Source: Pseudovibrio brasiliensis (GTDB lineage Bacteria; Pseudomonadota; Alphaproteobacteria; Rhizobiales; Stappiaceae). From it: a stretch of 64,000 nt of DNA. The stretch spans positions 1 through 64,000 of the forward strand of contig NZ_CP074129.1 of NCBI RefSeq assembly GCF_018282095.1, in the 5' to 3' direction. Below, in pieces: positions 59,500 to 64,000 of this stretch (the stretch's first letter is position 1; every line of letters starts with the position of its first letter). The notes beneath the pieces are model-generated. The model saw nothing but the letters and a program-made list of their open reading frames with translations, did not search any database and was not told the DNA's origin. A program made the position numbers and the translations under genes.

Positions 59500-60099
59500 A
59501 TGAAAAAATCAGTCTACCGCCGACCAGATAAACCGATGATGATTGACGTTAAAAGACCGTCAGAAATTGAAGTGAGGAAGCCTGTTCTAAGTGCTCCCGT
59601 CATTGTCGATAGTGCAACGGAATGCCATGTCACACCGGCTGATGTTGCCGCTCGTATGGTGGACTATTTAGGCCCAGTAGGTGACTACTTGACCTTGGAG
59701 CCAAGCGCAGGAACCGGAGCTCTTATTAAAGCTCTTCTGGCCTCAGGTCATAGTCCATGCGAGCTGGTTGCAATTGAACGCCATATAAAGCTTGCAACCT
59801 CCCTGAATTTTGACGGTGTGAGCATCTTGAACCGTTGCTTCTTGGAGTACGTGCAAGAGGTGCAGGGCAAGGCAGAGTTTGCGCGGATCATCATGAATCC
59901 ACCATTTTCCAAAGTGCGCCAGCATATCAAGGCCGCGCTGGATCTGCTTGGACGGCACACCCACGAGGAACCGGCAATCTTGGTTGCTCTTGTTCCGATT
60001 ACTTTCAAGCATGACGAGGCCGAGACACTGGAAACCTTAGGCCCTGACACGTTCAGCGCGGCCAAAGTGAACACCAAAATCATTCGTATAGAACGGTAG
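59500..60099 (+). CDS. N6-adenine-type DNA methyltransferase-like protein
   Basis: 199 residues from ATG 59500. SAM-dependent methyltransferase core: motif X/I region ATPADVAARMVDYLG-like then LEPSAGTGALIKALLASG (motif I), VAIERH (motif II acidic), and the catalytic IIMNPPFSKVRQHI (motif IV, NPPF, typical of adenine-N6 enzymes). It lacks a visible target-recognition domain and is short, so it may be a plasmid orphan enzyme or need a partner. It follows the DUF3560 gene, separated by a hairpin. Confidence 0.78.
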   Translation: MKKSVYRRPDKPMMIDVKRPSEIEVRKPVLSAPVIVDSATECHVTPADVAARMVDYLGPVGDYLTLEPSAGTGALIKALLASGHSPCELVAIERHIKLATSLNFDGVSILNRCFLEYVQEVQGKAEFARIIMNPPFSKVRQHIKAALDLLGRHTHEEPAILVALVPITFKHDEAETLETLGPDTFSAAKVNTKIIRIER

Positions 60100-60103
60100 T
60101 TTG

Positions 60104-60334
60104 ATGATGAAACTGATTTGGTCAGAAGGTCAGAAAAAACGCCTGCAACGAGACTGGGCGAGGGCTGCAGGGGAACACGTTGAGCTAGAGAAGGGGGAAA
60201 GGAAACTGCTGGGATACTGCTCGCAAGCTGGATGCCAGCGCCTTGTGAGCTACTATCACAATAGCCCCAAAGTCAGCATGTTATATAGCGAGAGCCGCGA
60301 TAGTTGGTGTGTATCCATTGAGGTCATTTTCTAA
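60104..60334 (+). CDS. Small unknown plasmid protein
   Basis: About 76 residues from ATG 60104 (ATG 60107 is also possible), basic N-terminal half (SEGQKKRLQRDWARAAGEHV), then GYCSQAGCQRLVSYYHNSPK with a Cys pair. It starts four bases after the methyltransferase stop and is closed by a terminator, so it is the last gene of that operon. No family recognised. Confidence 0.55.
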   Translation: MMKLIWSEGQKKRLQRDWARAAGEHVELEKGERKLLGYCSQAGCQRLVSYYHNSPKVSMLYSESRDSWCVSIEVIF

Positions 60335-60356
60335 GCCCGCATCAAGCGGGCTTTTT
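60333..60356 (+). terminator. Intrinsic terminator
   Basis: Stem AAGCCCGC / GCGGGCTT with loop ATCAA, followed by TTT. It overlaps the stop codon of the preceding gene. Confidence 0.88.
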
Positions 60357-60404
60357 GCTGCGATAAGCAAGGGCCTGTGTCCTGGTTTTATGTCTCTTGA
60401 TACG

Positions 60405-60746
60405 GGGCGATCTGGCTTGCAAGCTCGGCGCGGGATCTGCTGATCCCACTTTGAACTTACAAACCAGCTCACTCATGTTTGCTTTGGGCTTACGGCTTGC
60501 AAGCGACCGGCGCACCGGCCACATGCCAGCCTCCAGCAAGTCGCCAGTCTTTCATCTCTCTCTGTCATTTCGCCTGAGGATCTGCGGCAAGGGCTTTGCC
60601 CTCGCAGATGCCATCAAAAAAGCTGCAGTTACCACAACCTGCCCTTCGGCCAGGATGGGGAAACAGGTCTTTTTGGATTGCATCCGCTCACCCGCTTGCT
60701 TGGCAAGGAAAATAGAAACGGACTTCATCGATGCGGAGACAACATC
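60405..60746 (+). promoter_or_regulatory. Class B structured leader (copy 3), upstream of ParB-like gene
   Basis: Same order of elements as copies 1 and 2: hairpin GGGATCTGCTGATCCC (60432-60447), GCGACCGGCGCACCGGCC, stem-loop AAGGGCTTTGCCCT (loop base changed), CCAGGATGGGG, and the end box AAGGAAAATAGAAACGG before ATG 60747. Confidence 0.7.
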
Positions 60747-62612
60747 ATGACCAAGACCACCAACTCTAAACTGCTTTCCAACGTGCCAGTTTCAAAGCTC
60801 ACCTTGTCAACACTGAATCCTCGCCAGAATGTTGATGCCAGCGAGATTGAAATGCTGGCTCAGTCTATCAAGGCTTGCGGCCTGATTCAGAACCTTGTGG
60901 GCTTTGTTGAAGGGGACAGCATCGGCATCGTTGCTGGTGGTCGGCGCCTTCGTGCCTTGCAAGTCCTGCAAGAGAGCAAGGATATCCTACCAAATTACAG
61001 CGTTGCTGTGCGCATCGCGGCGAGCGAGCAGCAGGCGCTTCAATGGGCCAATGCAGAAAACACCGCTCGTAAAGACCTCAATCCGGCAGAAGAGATCAAA
61101 GCATACCGCACCATGGAGGAAGCAGGTCACACACCTGACAGTATTGCAATCGCGTTTGCCCAGACTGTGCGCCACGTCAAAGGCCGCTTGCGCCTTGCAG
61201 GACTGGCAGAGTGCATCCTTGACGCGCTGGAAGCTGGAAAGATTACACTCGATCTAGCGGCAGCTTATACGGTTTCCAGTGATCAGGAAAAACAAGCAGA
61301 AGTCTTTGGCCGCTTGAACGGGAACTGGGGCGGTGATCAAATTCACACTATTGAACGCAACCTGATGGATGAGGTTGGAGCCAGCAACGATAAGAGAGTG
61401 AAGTTTGTTGGTCGTGAAGCCTATGAGGCAGCAGGCGGAACTATCCGTGAAGACCTTTTTGGGGAGGCCGTCTACTTTCTGGATAGCCATCTGTTAGAGC
61501 AGCTTGTCGCAGAAAAGCTTGAGAAAGCCCGTCAGAAGATTCTTGCTGAAGGTTGGAAGTGGGTAACCGCTAATAATGAGTTGCCTGACTTCTCAGAGCG
61601 GAGACAGTTCACACGACTATGTGGTGAGGAACCGCAGCTAAGTGATGAACAAGAACAGCGTAAAGTTGCTCTTGTTGAAGCTGAATATGAAGACAGGGCA
61701 ACACCGGAAGAGATCGAAGAACTTGAAAAGCTGAGTGAGCTTCAATTCCTCCCAGCTCAGAAGAGCGTTGCAGGCGTTTTTGTTGGGATCGGCCATGGTG
61801 GTGAGTTGGTCTTTGACAAAGGTTCTGTTGCGCCAGAGGATCACCAAGAAGCCTTCGCCGCTGGTGTGTTGGAAGAACCAAAAGAGATTTCTGGCGGTAC
61901 TAATGAAGCGGAAAGCAATGAGTTCTCACAAGCTTTGATGGATGACTTGAGCGCTATTCGTACTGGAGCGATGCAGGCAGCTCTTTTAGATGATCCGGAG
62001 CTCGCAAATGATATCGCGATTTTTTCTATGATCACTAAGAGCTATGAAGGTGATCTGCCTTGTAAAATTCAATCTGGAACATGGCGGAATGAGGTAGAGG
62101 ATCACGGCCAGATTTTGCCTGAAGTCCTGACCTTTGCAGATGAGCGCCGTATCTATGGGGAAGCCGTTGCCGAAGAGTTTGCAGCCTTCAGATTGAAGAG
62201 CGAACAGGAAAAAGCGACCCTTCTCACACAATCCGTGGCGCGTTCCTTTGCTGCGCGTATCACTCCAGTCACCAGACAAACAGCTTTTGTTGAACTGGTT
62301 GCTGAGACTGTAAATCTTGATGCTCGCAAGACATGGACCCCTAATAACACGTTTTTCAAGCGTTTGAAGTCTGCTCAATTGGATGAAATCAAGTGTTTCA
62401 TTGATGGCAAACCGAGTGGACCAGAGTTCGCCAAAATGAAAAAAGGCGACAAGGTTTCCTGCCTTCATGGTTTGTTTAACAACGAAGCGGACCGCAACGG
62501 CCTTTCAAGTGAAGCCAGAGAGCGGATTGCAAACTGGGTTCCTGAGTGCCTGAAGACCCAAAAACAAGCACAGCACACCCCTAAGAGGCAAGGCCAAAAG
62601 CTTGCAGCTTAA
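60747..62612 (+). CDS. Large ParB-like nuclease/partition-type protein
   Basis: 621 residues from ATG 60747. N-terminal ParB/Srx domain: SKLTLSTLNPRQNVDASEIE, MLAQSIKACGLIQNLVG, VAGGRRLRALQVLQ (the conserved GGRR block), ENTARKDLNPAEEIKAY. A helical HTH-like middle follows (AFAQTVRHVKGRLRLAGLAE), then a long C-terminal region of unknown fold with acidic stretches. Orphan large ParB proteins of this type are typical of transfer or leading regions of alphaproteobacterial plasmids. With no ParA next to it, segregation is less likely than a role in transfer, DNA protection or CTP-dependent clamp activity. Confidence 0.82.
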   Translation: MTKTTNSKLLSNVPVSKLTLSTLNPRQNVDASEIEMLAQSIKACGLIQNLVGFVEGDSIGIVAGGRRLRALQVLQESKDILPNYSVAVRIAASEQQALQWANAENTARKDLNPAEEIKAYRTMEEAGHTPDSIAIAFAQTVRHVKGRLRLAGLAECILDALEAGKITLDLAAAYTVSSDQEKQAEVFGRLNGNWGGDQIHTIERNLMDEVGASNDKRVKFVGREAYEAAGGTIREDLFGEAVYFLDSHLLEQLVAEKLEKARQKILAEGWKWVTANNELPDFSERRQFTRLCGEEPQLSDEQEQRKVALVEAEYEDRATPEEIEELEKLSELQFLPAQKSVAGVFVGIGHGGELVFDKGSVAPEDHQEAFAAGVLEEPKEISGGTNEAESNEFSQALMDDLSAIRTGAMQAALLDDPELANDIAIFSMITKSYEGDLPCKIQSGTWRNEVEDHGQILPEVLTFADERRIYGEAVAEEFAAFRLKSEQEKATLLTQSVARSFAARITPVTRQTAFVELVAETVNLDARKTWTPNNTFFKRLKSAQLDEIKCFIDGKPSGPEFAKMKKGDKVSCLHGLFNNEADRNGLSSEARERIANWVPECLKTQKQAQHTPKRQGQKLAA

Positions 62613-62634
62613 TCGATAGATTAATTGATAAGAT

Positions 62635-62655
62635 AGGGCGTGGAATCCGCGCCCT
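62635..62655 (+). terminator. Terminator between convergent genes
   Basis: Stem AGGGCGTGG / CCGCGCCCT (one G-U pair) with loop AAT, followed by TTC. It lies between parB-like and SprT-like genes that point at each other. Confidence 0.65.
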
Positions 62656-62683
62656 TTCGTCGTTTGAGGATCGTTGCTTTAAC

Positions 62684-63406
62684 TTATCCATCTACCGGCA
62701 GAAGTGGGGCGGCATCGCAGGCTGTCTCACCACAGAGCAGTCGCAAGTTAGGCTTCCCCCAAGCCTGAGACGCGCAGGACGGGCAACGGTATTTGATCCG
62801 GTTAGAGCGGTTTATATCTACTGGTGAATGGATTAGGCCGCTCAACCCAGCCCCAAGCGGTGCCCCTTGAGCTGCCCCGCTTGCAGTTGTGGACGTGACA
62901 GCCTCACTCACGGCCATCGGCATTCGGTCTAACCATGAAATACCAAAGCCCTTTGCCAGCAGCTTTTCCGTTGCTGCTAAGAAGAGCCCGCCTTCAAGAG
63001 GATAATCGCCCATCTTTTCACCGGTGCGGGCACCGCCAGGAGCATGGGTGCTTGATGGCATAAGGCCGACAGCCTCCATCTTATCTGCCCATTCTCGATT
63101 ATGGTAGCCGCGCCGCCCAAGTTTACCGAAATGAAATTGCCATGCATGAACCATCTCGTGAACAAGTGTCTGCAAGATCTCCTGCAGGGAGATGACAGCA
63201 AAATAGGCTGGGTTCATGGCAATCTCATCAGTGTGTTTCTCGTCCCTGCGGTTCACGAAACGCTTAGATGAGAAATACCCGTAAGTGCGCTTTTCACGTT
63301 GCAGCGTGATCAGGCAAGGGGGCAGCTCGTTGCTGAATAGCTCGCGGTTGTAATGGTCGAAAGCGTCTTGCAGCTCTTCATAGGCTTCTTGTGTCGGGGT
63401 GGTCAT
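62684..63406 (-). CDS. SprT-like zinc metallopeptidase
   Basis: 240 residues. The SprT/Spartan signature HEMVHAWQFHFG (HExxH zinc site) lies near residues 88-99, preceded by the ELFSNELPPCLITLQR start typical of the family. A C-terminal zinc ribbon is formed by CPSCASQAWG and LLCGETAC. Spartan-type proteases degrade DNA-protein crosslinks; plasmid SprT genes are common in transfer regions and may clear covalently bound relaxase or other proteins from DNA. Transcribed against the ParB-like gene. A class B leader on the other strand begins just after its start. Confidence 0.85.
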   Translation of the reverse strand: MTTPTQEAYEELQDAFDHYNRELFSNELPPCLITLQREKRTYGYFSSKRFVNRRDEKHTDEIAMNPAYFAVISLQEILQTLVHEMVHAWQFHFGKLGRRGYHNREWADKMEAVGLMPSSTHAPGGARTGEKMGDYPLEGGLFLAATEKLLAKGFGISWLDRMPMAVSEAVTSTTASGAAQGAPLGAGLSGLIHSPVDINRSNRIKYRCPSCASQAWGKPNLRLLCGETACDAAPLLPVDG

Positions 63407-63484
63407 GCTGCCTCAGAAATTGGATTGCACAATCCAAAATATTCAATCAAGGATTGTTCGTCAACAAGGGCAGGGGAGGTTGAG

Positions 63485-63844
63485 TTGAATGCGGGGCGAT
63501 CTGGCCTGCAAACTCTCAGCGGGCTCTGCCGAGCCCACATCGAGCCCGCAATCCAGCTCACTCGTGTCTGTCCTGGGCTTGCGGCTGGCAAGCGACCGGC
63601 GCACCGGCCACATGCCAGCCTCCAGCAAGCAGCACAGCTTTTCACTTCCATTGTCATCCATGCCTGAGGGACTGCTGCAAGGGCTTCGCCCTCACGAGAG
63701 CTAGATCGTCGCTCCCCTGACCACAATCTTCCTCGCCTTTGGGCTGCGGGAGAATGTGGACAGCCTCTCTCCTCACTAGCTCACGCTCACCCGCTTGCTT
63801 GGCAAGGAAAATAGAAACGGACCACACTAAGACGGAGAGAAATC
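63485..63844 (+). promoter_or_regulatory. Class B structured leader (copy 4)
   Basis: Hairpin GGGCTCTGCCGAGCCC (63521-63536), a paired change from GGGATC/GATCCC. Also GCGACCGGCGCACCGGCC and AAGGGCTTCGCCCT. The middle differs from copies 1-3, but the end box AAGGAAAATAGAAACGG (ending about 63822) is identical, before ATG 63845. Confidence 0.7.
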
Positions 63845-64000
63845 ATGTTGCACCTTCCAAGCCTGGCGACCATGAAAGAGTTCCTTTCTGACTTGTTTGT
63901 CAGCTCCGCCGATCACGAGCGCGAAGAGGTGGAGTTCAAAAATCGCCAGCACGATCCTGAGGCCGAGGTCTATTTTCAGATGTTGGAGGATGAGGCGCTT
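63845..64000 (+). CDS. Partial plasmid gene, runs off window
   Basis: 52 codons from ATG 63845 are open to the window end (starts MLHLPSLATMKEFLSDLFVS). Acidic and helical. It stands directly behind a class B leader, like the DUF3560 and ParB-like genes, which supports that it is real. No family can be assigned from this piece. Confidence 0.5.
   Translation, partial: MLHLPSLATMKEFLSDLFVSSADHEREEVEFKNRQHDPEAEVYFQMLEDEAL

Noticed and set aside
60747-62612. Active ParAB partition locus
   Set aside because: No ParA gene is adjacent, and the protein is much longer than partition ParB; repABC plasmids use RepA/RepB for segregation.
1-64000. CRISPR arrays, tRNA or rRNA genes
   Set aside because: No regularly spaced repeats with unique spacers and no cloverleaf or rRNA-like sequence were recognised; the repeated leaders are too long, irregular and gene-linked to be CRISPR.

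Overview
The window looks like part of a large repABC-type plasmid of an alphaproteobacterium, probably marine. A Pseudovibrio-like or Rhodobacterales-like host fits the moderate GC, the RepC and the Hcp/VgrG sequences, but this is inference. RepC starts at base 1. Much of the rest is typical plasmid cargo: an orphan large ParB-like protein, DUF3560, SprT, DNA methyltransferases, PAPS-reductase-like proteins, a J-domain protein and many short plasmid-only proteins.

Layout. (1) 1-2.7 kb: repC, two small genes with ADP-ribosyltransferase-related folds (PARP-like and RES), and a pair of parS-like palindromes. (2) 2.7-33.9 kb: a C5-cytosine methyltransferase gene is split by an island of about 29.6 kb. 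The copies of GAACGTT at 3611-3617 and 33242-33248 lie exactly in the ENV catalytic motif, and crossover between them would restore an in-frame 459-codon gene. The island starts with four overlapping genes: two tyrosine recombinases, a large protein of unknown type and a small coiled-coil protein. Its cargo is defence-like: an operator-controlled HTH / nucleotidyltransferase / PP2C-phosphatase operon, a 1537-residue M6-like metallopeptidase, a CoiA-like nuclease, and a complete QatABCD anti-phage operon preceded by an 1107-residue putative nuclease. IS3, group II intron and tandem-motif repeat scars divide the cargo into modules.

(3) 33.9-37.8 kb: a DndC/PAPS-reductase-like protein and a 5'-truncated topB. 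(4) 37.75-46.71 kb: a type VI secretion cassette (sigma-54 promoter, hcp, membrane effector plus immunity, vgrG, PAAR, DUF4123 adaptor, REase-fold effector plus immunity) between two inverted repeat-rich ends of about 165 bp. No T6SS sheath or membrane-complex genes are present, so this cassette must feed a machine encoded elsewhere. (5) 46.7-64 kb: a plasmid housekeeping or leading-region-like segment.

The most unusual feature crosses regions 2 to 5. Ten genes, all on the + strand, are each preceded by a 150-350 bp non-coding leader built from conserved hairpins. The stems show compensatory base changes, and most leaders end in a shared box resembling AAGGAAAATAGAAACGG about 15-50 bases before the start codon. 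They look like a dispersed family of cis-regulatory elements (leader RNA, protein-binding region or single-stranded-DNA promoter) joining the methyltransferase, PAPS-reductase-like protein, J-domain protein, DUF3560, ParB-like protein and several unknown proteins into one regulon.
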